The position numbers and the translations under genes were made by a program. The notes beneath the pieces are model-generated. The model was not told the origin of the DNA, did not search any database, and was given only the letters and a program-made list of their open reading frames with translations. Below are positions 1 to 8,794 of a stretch of DNA of 64,000 nucleotides, piece by piece. The DNA lies in assembly GCF_900635455.1 (NCBI RefSeq), contig NZ_LR134116.1:2728001-2792000 (forward strand), in the 5' to 3' direction. The stretch is from Yersinia intermedia. GTDB taxonomy: Bacteria; Pseudomonadota; Gammaproteobacteria; Enterobacterales; Enterobacteriaceae. Numbering within the stretch: the stretch's first letter is position 1; each line of letters begins with the position of its first letter.

Positions 1-135
1 GCTGTTACTCGTGATGTAGCCATTTTGGAAAAGGCCGGTTTAGTCACGGTTGAACAAAAAGTATTACCGGGCCATGGGCAGATGAAAGAGGTTAAAGCCA
101 CCGCGCTCCGCCTTAAGTTGGAGGCTTTTTTGTAG
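1..135 (+). CDS. C-terminal end of a small HTH transcriptional regulator (partial)
   Basis: Frame 1 is open from the window edge to a TAG at 133-135, giving 44 residues. The segment contains TRDVAILEKAGLV, which has the look of a recognition helix followed by the wing turn of a winged-helix protein (ArsR/MarR-like; the COG4190 type is possible). The rest of the gene lies outside the window, so the family is not certain. It converges on tcyN, with a shared hairpin between them. Confidence 0.5.
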   Translation, partial: AVTRDVAILEKAGLVTVEQKVLPGHGQMKEVKATALRLKLEAFL

Positions 136-151
136 CATTGCTTGATAAAAT

Positions 152-170
152 TGGGGGCAAAATGCCCCCA
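152..170 (-). terminator. Hairpin terminator after tcyN
   Basis: TGGGGGCA and TGCCCCCA form a perfect 8-bp stem with a 3-nt loop. Read leftward it is followed by ATTTTAT, so it best fits the end of the tcyJLN transcript. It may also stop the regulator transcript from the other side, though no T-run follows on that strand. Confidence 0.65.
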
Positions 171-210
171 TACTTCAATAGGTTTGGTTATAACGTCGCA
201 AGAAAACTGC

Positions 211-966
211 TCAGTGATTATTCAGAAACTTATCAAGGAATAACCGAGTACGCTCATGTTGCGGGTGGGCGAACAACTCTTTCGCTGGGCCTTGTTCAAC
301 AATCCGCCCATGGTCCATAAAAATCGCCCTATCAGCCACATCTCTGGCAAAGCTCATTTCATGCGTCACAATAACCATGGTGCGTTTTTCCTCAGCCAGT
401 GCGCGGATAGTGTTGAGAACCTCCCCCACCAGTTCAGGGTCCAACGCTGACGTCGGCTCATCAAACAGAATAACCTGTGGTTGCATGGCCAATGCTCGTG
501 CTATGGCAACCCGCTGTTGCTGACCACCGGATAAACGGCGTGGATAAGCATCTTCCTTGCCACTTAGCCCTACTTTTGCCAGCAGTTCACGAGCGCGTTT
601 CTCCGCAGAAGCTCGTTTTTCGCCTTTAACAATAACCGGCCCTTCAATAATATTCTCCAGCACCGAACGGTGTGGAAACAAATTGAAGCTCTGAAACACA
701 AACCCGACTTGTTGGCGCAGCGCTCGCACCTGACGTTGCTGCTTGCTGATAGGTATGCTGCCATCAATCTCAATATCACCAACACGAATAATCCCTGAAT
801 CAGGGACCTCCAGCAGATTAATACTGCGCAATAAAGTCGTTTTACCTGAGCCACTCGGCCCGATGATCGCCACCACTTCACCGCTATTTACTTCAAGTGA
901 GATACCGTGCAGCACCTGCTGACCTTTAAACTGTTTAGTCAGTTGTTTAATGTCTATGGCACTCAT
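211..966 (-). CDS. tcyN: L-cystine ABC transporter, ATP-binding protein TcyN
   Basis: This is the ATPase of the FliY/TcyJ-TcyL-TcyN L-cystine importer, at the inner face of the cytoplasmic membrane. The 251-residue protein has Walker A GPSGSGKT at about residue 37, a Q-loop region, signature LSGGQQQR near 144, Walker B VILFDEPTSALD near 164 and the switch His in IVTHE. Length matches the family. It starts two bases after tcyL ends, in the operon tcyJ-tcyL-tcyN next to dcyD, the same order as in E. coli and Salmonella beside fliAZ. The polar amino acid importer family is clear; the cystine assignment rests on gene context and TcyJ similarity. Confidence 0.93.
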   Translation of the reverse strand: MSAIDIKQLTKQFKGQQVLHGISLEVNSGEVVAIIGPSGSGKTTLLRSINLLEVPDSGIIRVGDIEIDGSIPISKQQRQVRALRQQVGFVFQSFNLFPHRSVLENIIEGPVIVKGEKRASAEKRARELLAKVGLSGKEDAYPRRLSGGQQQRVAIARALAMQPQVILFDEPTSALDPELVGEVLNTIRALAEEKRTMVIVTHEMSFARDVADRAIFMDHGRIVEQGPAKELFAHPQHERTRLFLDKFLNNH

Positions 967-968
967 GG

Positions 969-1631
969 CTACTCCTGATCCTGACGATTAACATGGGCTT
1001 CCAGCCGATTTTGTAATGCTGACAATAACGTCGCCATAATCCAATAAATCAACGAAGCCGCCAGATACATAGTGAAAACTTCCAATGTACGGGAAGTGAC
1101 CAATTGTGCCTGCCGGAAAAGTTCAGGAACCTGGATCGTTGCCGCCAAAGAGGTATCTTTGACCAGACCGATAAAACTGTTACCTAGCGGGGGTAATGCG
1201 GTGCGCCCGGCTTGCGGTAATATCACCCGATAAAGAGTCTGCCAACGCGTCATACCGATACTGGCGGCGGCTTCCCACTGCCCTTTTTCAATTGACGAAA
1301 TAGCGGCACGCAATGTCTCTGATGTATAAGCGGCAGTATTAAGTGACAAGCCGATCAATGCAGCAGGCATAGGATCCAGTTCAATGCCGAACTGTGGCAG
1401 ACCATAATAGATCATAAACAGTTGGGCAATTAATGGGGTGCCACGGAAAATGGAGACATAGAAACGAGAAAGGAGTGATAACGGCAAGAAACGAGATAAC
1501 CGCATCATGGCCAACATAAAACCTAATGCCAGACCAAAAAACATCCCCCCCAGACTGAGCTGGAGGGTAAACCAGGCACCTTTCAATAAAAATGGTGCTG
1601 AATCCAGCACCAATTGAATACTTTCTTGCAT
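969..1631 (-). CDS. tcyL: L-cystine ABC transporter, permease TcyL
   Basis: Inner-membrane permease of the L-cystine importer. The 220-residue protein is hydrophobic, with several predicted membrane helices and the EAA-type loop (EAAASIGMTRWQTLYRVILPQA) that contacts the ATPase. Polar amino acid permeases of the HisM/QM family have this length. The ATG shares its first base with the tcyJ stop (TAATG), so translation is probably coupled. Identity is supported by position between the binding protein and the ATPase. Confidence 0.92.
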   Translation of the reverse strand: MQESIQLVLDSAPFLLKGAWFTLQLSLGGMFFGLALGFMLAMMRLSRFLPLSLLSRFYVSIFRGTPLIAQLFMIYYGLPQFGIELDPMPAALIGLSLNTAAYTSETLRAAISSIEKGQWEAAASIGMTRWQTLYRVILPQAGRTALPPLGNSFIGLVKDTSLAATIQVPELFRQAQLVTSRTLEVFTMYLAASLIYWIMATLLSALQNRLEAHVNRQDQE

Positions 1632-2431
1632 TATTTAGTTACGTCCGCACCAAAATATTTCTCAGAGATTTTGGCCAACGTGCCATCTTTTTGCATCTCA
1701 GTGATTGCCTGATTGATTGCCGCTAACAACTCAGGGTTGTTTTTACGCAATGCCACACCGGACTCTTGACGAGCGAACGCCGAGCCAGCAACAGCAAGAG
1801 TACCGCCGGTTTTCTTCACCAGATCCAATGCAGCTAAACGGTCAACCAAAATGGCATCAGTACGGCCTACACGCAGATCCTGATATTTAGTTGGGTCATC
1901 ATCATAGGTACGAATATCAACACCTTTCAGGTTGTCACGTAACCACTGCTCATAGTTGCTGCCCAAACCAACACCGACTTTTTTGCCTTCCAAATCTTCA
2001 GGCTTGGTGAAGTTGCCTTCATTGCCTTTTTTAGTCAATACCTGAATGCCAGAGATGGTATAAGGCGTTGAGAAATCATATTTTTTCTTACGTTCTTCAG
2101 AAATGGTGACTTGGTTAATCGCCACATCAATACGCTTGGATTCCAATGAAGCCAACATGCCATCCCATTTAGTCGGGGTGATTTTGGCCTTAACGCCCAT
2201 GTGTTCTGCCAATGCATTGGCAAAATCCACTTCAAACCCAGTGAGTTTTCCATCTTCACCTTGGAAACTGAATGGCGGATAAGTGCCCTCCAGCCCAACA
2301 ATCAGGGTTCCTCGATCCTTGACCTGACTCAGCAAATCGCCTGCAGCATAAGACTTCACATTCAAGCCTGTTGCCAGTGCGACTGCCACCATGCCCAGAA
2401 CTACCCGGCGACGAACCATTGAAAAACCCAT
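1631..2431 (-). CDS. tcyJ: L-cystine-binding periplasmic protein TcyJ (FliY)
   Basis: Solute-binding protein (SBP family 3) that captures L-cystine in the periplasm. An N-terminal signal peptide (MVRRRVVLGMVAVALATGL, cleavage near SYA-A) is followed by VGLEGTYPPFSF and KYDFSTPYTISG, both typical of FliY, and the C-terminal KYFGADVTK. I chose the start at 2431 because GGGG lies six bases upstream and this gives 266 residues as in E. coli; an upstream in-frame ATG at 2449 is possible. The gene begins the tcyJLN set and follows dcyD, whose product removes sulfur from D-cysteine, so the cluster is a sulfur-amino-acid unit linked to the flagellar locus only by position. Confidence 0.92.
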   Translation of the reverse strand: MGFSMVRRRVVLGMVAVALATGLNVKSYAAGDLLSQVKDRGTLIVGLEGTYPPFSFQGEDGKLTGFEVDFANALAEHMGVKAKITPTKWDGMLASLESKRIDVAINQVTISEERKKKYDFSTPYTISGIQVLTKKGNEGNFTKPEDLEGKKVGVGLGSNYEQWLRDNLKGVDIRTYDDDPTKYQDLRVGRTDAILVDRLAALDLVKKTGGTLAVAGSAFARQESGVALRKNNPELLAAINQAITEMQKDGTLAKISEKYFGADVTK

Positions 2432-2550
2432 AAATACCCCGACTGTCATGTTTATTTTTTGATATTCAACACTTTATCAGTGCTGTTAATGGAATAAAGG
2501 AATATAAACTAATAACGATAGCTATAAACGGAATAAGCCATAACCAAAGG

Positions 2551-3543
2551 TTACACCCGTGGATGGTAAGCAAACAATGCTGGCGCACCACCGGTGTGGA
2601 TAAACAGAATTGGACCATCATCAACAAACTTATTCTGCTCAATACCATCAAGTAAGCCTGCCATCGCTTTACCGGTATACACCGGATCGAGCAATATACC
2701 CTCAAGCCTTGCCAGCAACCCAATAGCCGCCAGCCCTTCTTCGTTCGGCATGCCATACTGCGGGGCGAAATAATCATCCCACAAGATAATTTCTGCCTGC
2801 TCTCCTGTAATCCCCAGAGACACAGCTAACTCTTGCTGAATATGCGCCACTTTAGGGCGTTGCTCAGCCGCTTTACGCGATACCGTTACCCCAATCAGTT
2901 TCGTATCCGGCAATAACTGTTGTAACCCTACCGCCAAACCTGCATGGGTACCTGCACTGCCCGATGCCACAACCACCGAGCTAAAGGCAACATTCCCGGC
3001 CGACTGAGCCGCAATTTCTAATGCACATTGCACGTAACCCAAAGCGCCTAAGGCATTAGAACCGCCAACTGGCACCACGTATGGCCGAAAGCCCTGAGCC
3101 TCCAGACGAGTTGCCAACTCTGCTAGTTGTTGGTTCGGGTCATGTAACCCGTCGCACATCACCACATCAACGTTAAATAAATCCAACAGCAACCGATTGC
3201 CGTTGGTCAGATAATTTTCCTGAGTCGTGCCAATTGGATTCTCAAGCAATGCGACACAGCGCAGCCCTAATTTCGCCGCGACTGCCGCCGTTTGGCGAAC
3301 GTGATTAGACTGAATAGCGCCTGCGGTAACCAGTGTATCCGCCCCCTGACTCAACGCATCTGCGGCCAAAAACTCTAACTTACGTAATTTGTTCCCCCCT
3401 AATGCCAGAGGTGTTACATCATCACGCTTGATATAAATTTCGCGCCCCAGATAATCGGAGAGTCGAGATAGTTTTTCCAATGGCGTCGCGTTACCGACCA
3501 GATCCAGACGCGGAAATTGCGCCAGTTTGTGTTGAAACGTCAC
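2551..3543 (-). CDS. dcyD: D-cysteine desulfhydrase
   Basis: PLP enzyme that splits D-cysteine into pyruvate, hydrogen sulfide and ammonia; related to ACC deaminase. At 330 residues it matches E. coli DcyD (328). The PLP lysine lies in [12 protein letters not shown] (about residue 51), and the phosphate-binding GSAGTHAG loop is near residue 194. A ribosome site (GGGGGAAACG) precedes the ATG. It lies upstream of tcyJLN with a gap of about 120 bases, and downstream of fliZ with a 461-base gap, so it is probably transcribed separately from fliAZ. Confidence 0.9.
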   Translation of the reverse strand: MTFQHKLAQFPRLDLVGNATPLEKLSRLSDYLGREIYIKRDDVTPLALGGNKLRKLEFLAADALSQGADTLVTAGAIQSNHVRQTAAVAAKLGLRCVALLENPIGTTQENYLTNGNRLLLDLFNVDVVMCDGLHDPNQQLAELATRLEAQGFRPYVVPVGGSNALGALGYVQCALEIAAQSAGNVAFSSVVVASGSAGTHAGLAVGLQQLLPDTKLIGVTVSRKAAEQRPKVAHIQQELAVSLGITGEQAEIILWDDYFAPQYGMPNEEGLAAIGLLARLEGILLDPVYTGKAMAGLLDGIEQNKFVDDGPILFIHTGGAPALFAYHPRV

Positions 3544-3604
3544 GTTTCCCCCTGGGGAATTAATAAGTCAACTGTTGCCCAAAGAACTTGGCGTACTGGT
3601 AGGT

Positions 3605-3659
3605 AGCAAACGAATGATTCGGATAAGTCAACGTAACTAGCCACCCTACGGCTACAAGC
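3605..3659. repeat. Degenerate copy of the Yersinia-type intergenic repeat
   Basis: AAACGAAT joined to GATTCGGATAAG here corresponds to the flanks of the core in the cheB-cheY copy (AAACGAAT...GATTCGGGTGAG), as if the 24-bp centre had been lost. It is followed by CCACCCTACGG, which is also present in the copy between the two chemoreceptor genes. Assignment is by eye. Confidence 0.4.
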
Positions 3660-3887
3660 ACCAAGGGGAAATATAGATTTATCAGATGTAACACGAATAA
3701 TCACTTATTTTTATTATAGATGTCGTTGACGATAACACAGGGGAATAACGTAAGATGCGGGATAAATAGACGATACTCATCGATTGCGAGCGGCAGAAGG
3801 CAGCATTGATAATGCTTAACTCAGAAAGTCACTTACGTGAGCAAGGGTTGCTAACCCTCCTACAGCGTACAGAGTGAAGGGTATTAA

Positions 3888-3911
3888 CCCGGCACGGGGA
3901 ACCTTGCCGGG
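3888..3911. terminator. GC-rich hairpin downstream of fliZ
   Basis: CCCGGCA (3888-3894) and TGCCGGG (3905-3911) pair perfectly around a 10-nt loop. It is about 95 bases past the fliZ stop. Read leftward it is followed by TTAATACCC rather than a T-run, so it may be an RNA-stabilising hairpin or a weak terminator. Confidence 0.35.
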
Positions 3912-4004
3912 CGTAAAATAATGACTGGAGGGTTTTGCATTGCACACAAGGTGTCGTTAATAAAAATACAGAGTTTTCTCAACTACCTGAATGCCCCGCA
4001 AGTC

Positions 4005-4514
4005 TCAGTAATTCTTTTGCCATTCCAAATACTGATCATATTTACGCAAAGCAATACGATAATTGTTATGCGCCGCATTAGGCAATTCATCAATAATGCG
4101 CTGATGCATAGTTTCACTAGCAAACTTTTCTGCCGGATAATTAGTGGCAACCAACATTTCATCCAGGCGACGTAAGCGCACAACATATTCGCGCACTGTA
4201 CTATGGCTCATCTCAGTTTGTTCAAATAAATACTGCTTGAACGCCATAATATCAAAATAACCTGGGGTGCTATTACAATATATTTCGCTGCAAAAACGAC
4301 ATAATGCGGTCAACTCATGCTGAAGCTTTGACCAGACTTGATCGTCAATGGGCTGATCCATACCGGAGATAGCTTCTTTATTAATGATTTGTCCACGGAA
4401 AACCAACGCCATACGGTCAAGTTCTTTATGACAATGTGAACAATGGGTTTGGCCGTGCTTATAATCTTTTAAATAACGGCTCAGTGGCCGTTTTTTTAAC
4501 TGAAGTCCTGGCAT
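4005..4514 (-). CDS. fliZ: Flagellar regulator FliZ
   Basis: FliZ is a small DNA-binding protein. In Salmonella it boosts class 2 flagellar expression by repressing ydiV, and in E. coli it competes with sigma-S at promoters. This 169-residue protein has the family signature region (VREYVVRLRRLDEMLVATNY, resembling a core-binding recombinase/SAM-like fold) and an N-terminal CSHCHKEL pair of cysteines. It is slightly shorter than E. coli FliZ (183) and lies 54 bases after fliA, so it is expected to be co-transcribed from the fliA promoter. Confidence 0.9.
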   Translation of the reverse strand: MPGLQLKKRPLSRYLKDYKHGQTHCSHCHKELDRMALVFRGQIINKEAISGMDQPIDDQVWSKLQHELTALCRFCSEIYCNSTPGYFDIMAFKQYLFEQTEMSHSTVREYVVRLRRLDEMLVATNYPAEKFASETMHQRIIDELPNAAHNNYRIALRKYDQYLEWQKNY

Positions 4515-4568
4515 AAGAAGACCTACATTAATAAAATAGAAACGGTGATATCAGTGAGCGGAAGTGAA

Positions 4569-5291
4569 TTAAGAGTCGTTATTCAAGCGGGCGCGTAAGC
4601 GTTTTATCGCCTGGCTATGAAGCTGACTGACACGGGATTCCCCGACTTCAAGCACGGCTCCGATTTCTTTCAGGTTCAGCTCTTCCTGGTAATACAACGT
4701 CAGCACCATCTTTTCACGCTCCGGCAATGCCTCGATCGCTTCAATCACGCGTTGACGCAGATTTCCTTCCAACAAATGTTGCAATGGATTGGCATCCTCA
4801 TGCCCTTCCAGCAAGGGTTCGACACTTTCACCATGCTCTTCCCGCCATTCGTCATAGGAGAAAAGCTGGCTATTGTTGGTATCCAACAAAATCTGGCGGT
4901 ATTCCGCCAAATCAATATCAAGAATTTGCGCGACTTCCTGCTCAGTTGCAGGGCGCCCCACCCGTTGTTCAACCTTTTGCATGGCACTGGCAACTTCACG
5001 TGCATTACGCCGCACACTGCGTGGAGCCCAATCTCGGCTACGCAGTTCATCTAGCATGGCACCCCGTATACGCTGTACCGCATAAGTGGTAAACGCAGTC
5101 CCTTGCAAAGCGTCATAACGCTCGACAGCATTCAGCAGACCAATACCTCCGGCCTGCAACAAATCATCCAACTCCACGCTGGCCGGCAGGCGAACCTGCA
5201 AACGCAGTGCCTCATGGCGAACCAAAGGAACATAGCGTTGCCAGAGGGAATTTTTGTCCATCACGCCTTCGGCGGTATACAGATCGCTCAC
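4569..5291 (-). CDS. fliA: RNA polymerase sigma-28 factor FliA
   Basis: Sigma factor for class 3 flagellar, chemotaxis and motility genes, held inactive by FlgM until the hook is complete. At 240 residues it is nearly identical in length to E. coli FliA. The start MSDLYTAEGVMDKNSLWQRY matches the family; region 2 includes AFTTYAVQRIRGAMLDELR and region 4 has LNLKEIGAVLEVGESRVSQL, the -35 recognition helix-turn-helix. Its predicted targets are present in this window as TAAA-N15-GCCGATAA sites. A candidate FlhDC box lies at 5349-5392. Confidence 0.97.
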   Translation of the reverse strand: MSDLYTAEGVMDKNSLWQRYVPLVRHEALRLQVRLPASVELDDLLQAGGIGLLNAVERYDALQGTAFTTYAVQRIRGAMLDELRSRDWAPRSVRRNAREVASAMQKVEQRVGRPATEQEVAQILDIDLAEYRQILLDTNNSQLFSYDEWREEHGESVEPLLEGHEDANPLQHLLEGNLRQRVIEAIEALPEREKMVLTLYYQEELNLKEIGAVLEVGESRVSQLHSQAIKRLRARLNNDS

Positions 5292-5348
5292 TAGACAGGC
5301 ACCTAAGGGTAAGAGAGTCGTACCATTATCCTGTCAGGTCAGCCAGAC

Positions 5349-5392
5349 AATCGCTTGAATAGGCCTATAAAAGGGCGGCTATTTGGCTTATG
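5349..5392 (-). promoter_or_regulatory. Candidate FlhD4C2 box upstream of fliA
   Basis: Compared with the consensus AATGGCAGAAATAGCG-N10to12-CGCTATTTCTGCCATT as I remember it, the half-sites AATCGCTTGAATAGGC and GGCTATTTGGCTTATG match at about 10/16 and 9/16 with a 12-base spacer. It lies 58-101 bases before the fliA ATG, a sensible place for a class 2 activator site. Confidence 0.4.
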
Positions 5393-5540
5393 CCCATTAG
5401 TTTTACTGTTAACCTATTGCAGTCATTGAAAAAATAGAGCGATAAATAGAGATGAAAACCGTTAAAAATAAGCCATTAGCGCCTGGTTTAAACTTATTCC
5501 CACTGGAAAGAGCGCTCTTTTCTATTTCCAGTGAGTAATA

Positions 5541-5564
5541 TAAAAACCCCGCCGCAGCGGGGTT
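5541..5564 (-). terminator. Rho-independent terminator of fliC
   Basis: Read leftward the sequence is AACCCCGC-TGCG-GCGGGGTT followed by TTTA: an 8-bp GC-rich stem, a tetraloop and a T-run. It starts 26 bases after the fliC stop and separates fliC from fliA. Confidence 0.9.
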
Positions 5565-5589
5565 GACATAATGTGGTCTTTCTGGCGAA

Positions 5590-7089
5590 TTAACGCAGCA
5601 GAGACAGCACAGTTTGTGGTACTTGGTTTGCTTGTGCCAATACTGAAGTCCCTGCTTGTTGCAGGATTTGAGCACGGCTCATGTTAGAAACTTCAGTAGA
5701 GTAATCAGCATCCTGGATACGGCTACGAGCTGAAGTCAGGTTATTAATGGTGTTACCCAAGTTGGTGATAGCTGAGTCAAAACGGTTTTGTACCGCACCC
5801 AGGCCACTACGCAGCGCATCAACTTGTGCCAGCGCTTTATCAACAGTCGCCAGTTGGTTATCAGTTGATTTCTGAGATGCAGCAGCATCTTCATTGATCA
5901 GGGTGGTGTTGCCGTTAGCAGTACGTGACATGTACATTACTTTGCCACCGAGGGTGATTTCATCACCTTTGGCGTTAGCGGTGTATGCAGTACCGTTAAC
6001 AGTCAAAGTACTGCCAGTTTTGGTAGCACCTTTTAAATCCAGATCAGCTAAGGTTGCAGCACGGTTGGCTTCAGTAGCTTTTGTGGTTAAACCACCACCA
6101 ACAACAGAGGTGAATACAGCGCTAGAAGTTTTCACTTCAGCAGCGGTGCCGTCAGGTGCAGTACTGGCTGAAGTTGTGAAATCAACACTTTTACCATCAA
6201 CTGTAGCACTGAAAACACCGTTACCATTTGCGGTAGCCGCAGTCTTAACAGTAAATTCCATGCCTTGAGCAGTGAATTTATCACCTATTGCTTTACCAAC
6301 AGACGCAGCAGCGATAGAAGTCGCTTCTGCACCAGCGGTTGCTGTAGTTGTGTAGGCAGTTGGGCTGTTATTCGTAGTCGCAGTGCCGGAGAATAGACCG
6401 GTACCCGCATCAATATACTGCGCTACGCCGCCCAAGCCATCAGTCACTGCACCTGAGTTAATATCCACTTTATAAGCAACAGCAGGACTACCAACATTGT
6501 AGTTCGTGCTACCAGTAGCTTTGAACTGAGAAGTCAGATCATCAACAGAGGCTTGTTTTGCACCATCAACGTTGAAGCCTTGCAGACCCAAACTTTTTGA
6601 GTCGATTTTTTCCAGATTGATGCTGATAGTTTCGCCATCGTTAGCGCCAACCTGAACTTTCATGCTACTGTTGCCAGCCAGAACTTTCACGCCGTTGAAC
6701 TGAGTTTGGTCAGATACACGGTCGATTTCGTCCAGACGTTGTTTAATTTCGTCCTGGATTGATTTCAGGTCAGAAGATGAGTTAGAACCGGTAGCAGCCT
6801 GAACACTCAACTCACGCACACGTTGCAAGTTGTTGTTGATTTCGCCCAACGCACCTTCAGTGGTTTGTGCCAGAGAGATACCGTCGTTTGCGTTACGGGA
6901 AGCCTGAGTCAGACCTTTGATGTTAGAAGTGAAACGGTTAGCGATTGCCTGACCCGCAGCATCGTCTTTCGCACTGTTGATACGTTGACCAGAGGACAAA
7001 CGCTCAATGGCGGAACCTAAAGCTGACTGGGATTTGTTCATGTTGTTCTGAGTCGTCAGAGACAGAATGTTAGTGTTAATTACCGCCAT
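5590..7089 (-). CDS. fliC: Flagellin FliC
   Basis: Major filament subunit, exported through the flagellar type III system. The conserved N-terminal D0/D1 region (MAVINTNILSLTTQNN..., RINSAKDDAAGQAIANR, LQRVRELSVQAA, the TLR5-type segment) and C-terminal D1/D0 (SRIQDADYSTEVSNMSRAQILQQAG, ending VLSLLR) flank a variable Ala/Thr/Gly-rich centre, residues about 180-390. The 499-residue length is like E. coli/Salmonella flagellin and much longer than the roughly 370-residue flagellins I recall from Y. pseudotuberculosis. Only one flagellin gene is present, unlike the tandem fleABC of Y. enterocolitica. A sigma-28 promoter and a strong terminator make it monocistronic. Confidence 0.97.
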   Translation of the reverse strand: MAVINTNILSLTTQNNMNKSQSALGSAIERLSSGQRINSAKDDAAGQAIANRFTSNIKGLTQASRNANDGISLAQTTEGALGEINNNLQRVRELSVQAATGSNSSSDLKSIQDEIKQRLDEIDRVSDQTQFNGVKVLAGNSSMKVQVGANDGETISINLEKIDSKSLGLQGFNVDGAKQASVDDLTSQFKATGSTNYNVGSPAVAYKVDINSGAVTDGLGGVAQYIDAGTGLFSGTATTNNSPTAYTTTATAGAEATSIAAASVGKAIGDKFTAQGMEFTVKTAATANGNGVFSATVDGKSVDFTTSASTAPDGTAAEVKTSSAVFTSVVGGGLTTKATEANRAATLADLDLKGATKTGSTLTVNGTAYTANAKGDEITLGGKVMYMSRTANGNTTLINEDAAASQKSTDNQLATVDKALAQVDALRSGLGAVQNRFDSAITNLGNTINNLTSARSRIQDADYSTEVSNMSRAQILQQAGTSVLAQANQVPQTVLSLLR

Positions 7090-7161
7090 AATGTTATTCC
7101 TTAAATGCTGTTGGGTTATGGTTTGGGCTTACTGCCCACGGCTTCATCACCGTCACAACTT

Positions 7162-7188
7162 GTATCGGCGCTCTTTAAGGAACCTTTA
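7162..7188 (-). promoter_or_regulatory. Sigma-28 promoter of fliC
   Basis: Leftward TAAA-N15-GCCGATAC, one mismatch from the FliA consensus TAAA-N15-GCCGATAA with exact spacing. It sits 73-99 bases upstream of the fliC ATG, giving a 5' leader of roughly 65 bases. Confidence 0.9.
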
Positions 7189-7259
7189 GCCATTCTGTGA
7201 AATAATTTTAAATTTAGGTAAAATTATTTTTTCTCTCTTCTTTAATTATCACTCTATTC

Positions 7260-7304
7260 AATAGGGCAAATAGCGCCCTGTTATCCCCCGTTATTCCAGC
7301 CATC
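7260..7304 (+). promoter_or_regulatory. FlhD4C2 box upstream of fliD
   Basis: Half-sites AATAGGGCAAATAGCG and CGTTATTCCAGCCATC each match about 12 of 16 positions of the FlhD4C2 consensus as I remember it, separated by 13 bases (usual 10-12). It lies just upstream of the fliD sigma-28 promoter, consistent with the dual class 2/class 3 control known for fliDST in Salmonella. Confidence 0.6.
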
Positions 7305-7323
7305 ATAAATTCCATTTTATGTG

Positions 7324-7350
7324 TAAACTTTTCAATTCTCTGGCCGATAA
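7324..7350 (+). promoter_or_regulatory. Sigma-28 promoter of fliDST
   Basis: TAAA at 7324-7327, 15 bases, then GCCGATAA at 7343-7350: an exact match to the FliA consensus. It lies 35 bases before the fliD ATG. Confidence 0.93.
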
Positions 7351-7384
7351 CCCTGTAACGACACTTGAATATTAAGGATTAGAC

Positions 7385-8791
7385 ATGGCAAGTATCAGTT
7401 CTCTGGGTATCGGTTCAAATTTAGAGCTAGGCACTTTACTGGATAAATTAAGTGCCGGGGAACAAACCCGCTTAACTCCGCTAACCAACCAGCAGACCAG
7501 TTATAAAGGCAAGCTTACTGCCTATGGTGTATTACAAAGTGCCCTGGCTAAAGTCGAAACGGCATCTGCAGCACTAAAAAAAGCCGATACCCTAGCCTCG
7601 ACATCTGTTAACAGCACCAATACCGCTTTCGCTGCCACTACCAGTAGTGGTGCTACAGCAGGAAATTATACGGTTGAAGTGACTAATCTGGCTAAAGCGC
7701 AATCATTACTCTCTTCTGATGTGCCGAATGCCACAGATAAACTGGGTAATAGTAACGACAGCCGGACAATTACTATCACTCAACCCGGTCAAACAAAACC
7801 ACTGGAAGTAAAACTGACCAGTGAGCAGACCTCGTTGACCGGTATTCGTGATGCGATTAATAAACAAGAAGGTAGTGTCAGCGCCAGTATCATGAAAGCG
7901 GATGATGATACTTACTACCTCGCATTAACCTCCAAGGAAACAGGGACTAAGTCAGAAATGACAGTCAGTGTTTCTGGTGATGATACCTTAAACAACTTTT
8001 TGAACTACACACCAAGCACTACCGGTGGTAGTGGCGCTTTAACGCAAAAAGTAAAAGCTGAAGATGCAACACTAACAGTAAATGGCGTATCCATTACCCG
8101 CCAAAGCAATACCATTACTGATGCACCGCAAGGCGTTACACTCAGCCTGAAAGCCTTAACCAAAAAAGATGAACCTGAGCAACTGACAATTACGCGTGAC
8201 TCTTCCGCAACCAAAGCGGCGATTCAATCATTTGTCGATGCTTATAATTCATTACAAACCACGTTTGCTTCTTTAACCAAATATACTGCGGTTGAACCGG
8301 GTAAGGATCAATCAACCAGTAATGGCGCGTTAGTTGGCGATGGGACCTTGCGTAGTATTCAGACACAGCTAAAAAGTCAATTGGCCTCAGCGCAGGGAGG
8401 AGATGTAAAAACTCTGGCTGCCATGGGTATTACTCAAGATCTTTCTGGAAAATTAGTCATCGACTCCAAAAAGCTTGATAAGGCGTTGACTGACCAACCT
8501 AATAGTGTAACCACATTTTTTGTCGGTGACGGTAAAACCACCGGTTTCGCCACCCAGATGGATAACCTGCTAAATACTGCATTAGATTCCACCAAAGGCT
8601 CATTAAAAACAGCCACTGATGGTATCAACAAGACCTTAAAATCATTAGAAAAACAGGTTACCTCAACCACTGATAGCATTAATGCTACTATTGAACGCTA
8701 TAAGGCACAATTTACCCAGTTGGACAAATTGGTGAGTTCATTAACCAATACCGGCAATTTCTTAACTCAACAATTCTCTTCAAAAGGATAG
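7385..8791 (+). CDS. fliD: Filament cap protein FliD (HAP2)
   Basis: FliD forms the pentameric cap at the filament tip and promotes flagellin folding and polymerisation after export. The 468-residue protein has the same length as the E. coli one, begins MASISSLGIGSNLELGTLLDKL, a typical FliD N-terminus, and ends in the heptad-rich coiled-coil tail (about residues 410-465, ERYKAQFTQLDKLVSSL). AAGGAT lies nine bases before the ATG. It diverges from fliC and leads fliD-fliS-fliT. Confidence 0.96.
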   Translation: MASISSLGIGSNLELGTLLDKLSAGEQTRLTPLTNQQTSYKGKLTAYGVLQSALAKVETASAALKKADTLASTSVNSTNTAFAATTSSGATAGNYTVEVTNLAKAQSLLSSDVPNATDKLGNSNDSRTITITQPGQTKPLEVKLTSEQTSLTGIRDAINKQEGSVSASIMKADDDTYYLALTSKETGTKSEMTVSVSGDDTLNNFLNYTPSTTGGSGALTQKVKAEDATLTVNGVSITRQSNTITDAPQGVTLSLKALTKKDEPEQLTITRDSSATKAAIQSFVDAYNSLQTTFASLTKYTAVEPGKDQSTSNGALVGDGTLRSIQTQLKSQLASAQGGDVKTLAAMGITQDLSGKLVIDSKKLDKALTDQPNSVTTFFVGDGKTTGFATQMDNLLNTALDSTKGSLKTATDGINKTLKSLEKQVTSTTDSINATIERYKAQFTQLDKLVSSLTNTGNFLTQQFSSKG

Positions 8792-8794
8792 AGC

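Larger units (their letters stand above)
3544..4004. other. Gene-free gap between fliZ and dcyD
   Basis: No convincing gene. It contains a degenerate copy of the intergenic repeat (3605-3659), several imperfect dyads around 3843-3890 (AGGGTT/AACCCT type), and a GC hairpin at 3888-3911. The ORF beginning at 3921 on the plus strand runs antisense into fliZ, has no recognisable product, and is treated as chance. The dcyD promoter must be in this gap, but I could not identify it. Confidence 0.6.

Noticed and set aside
3921..4175. 84-codon plus-strand ORF near fliZ
   Set aside because: Half of it is antisense to the conserved fliZ frame, it has no similarity I recognise and no clear promoter.
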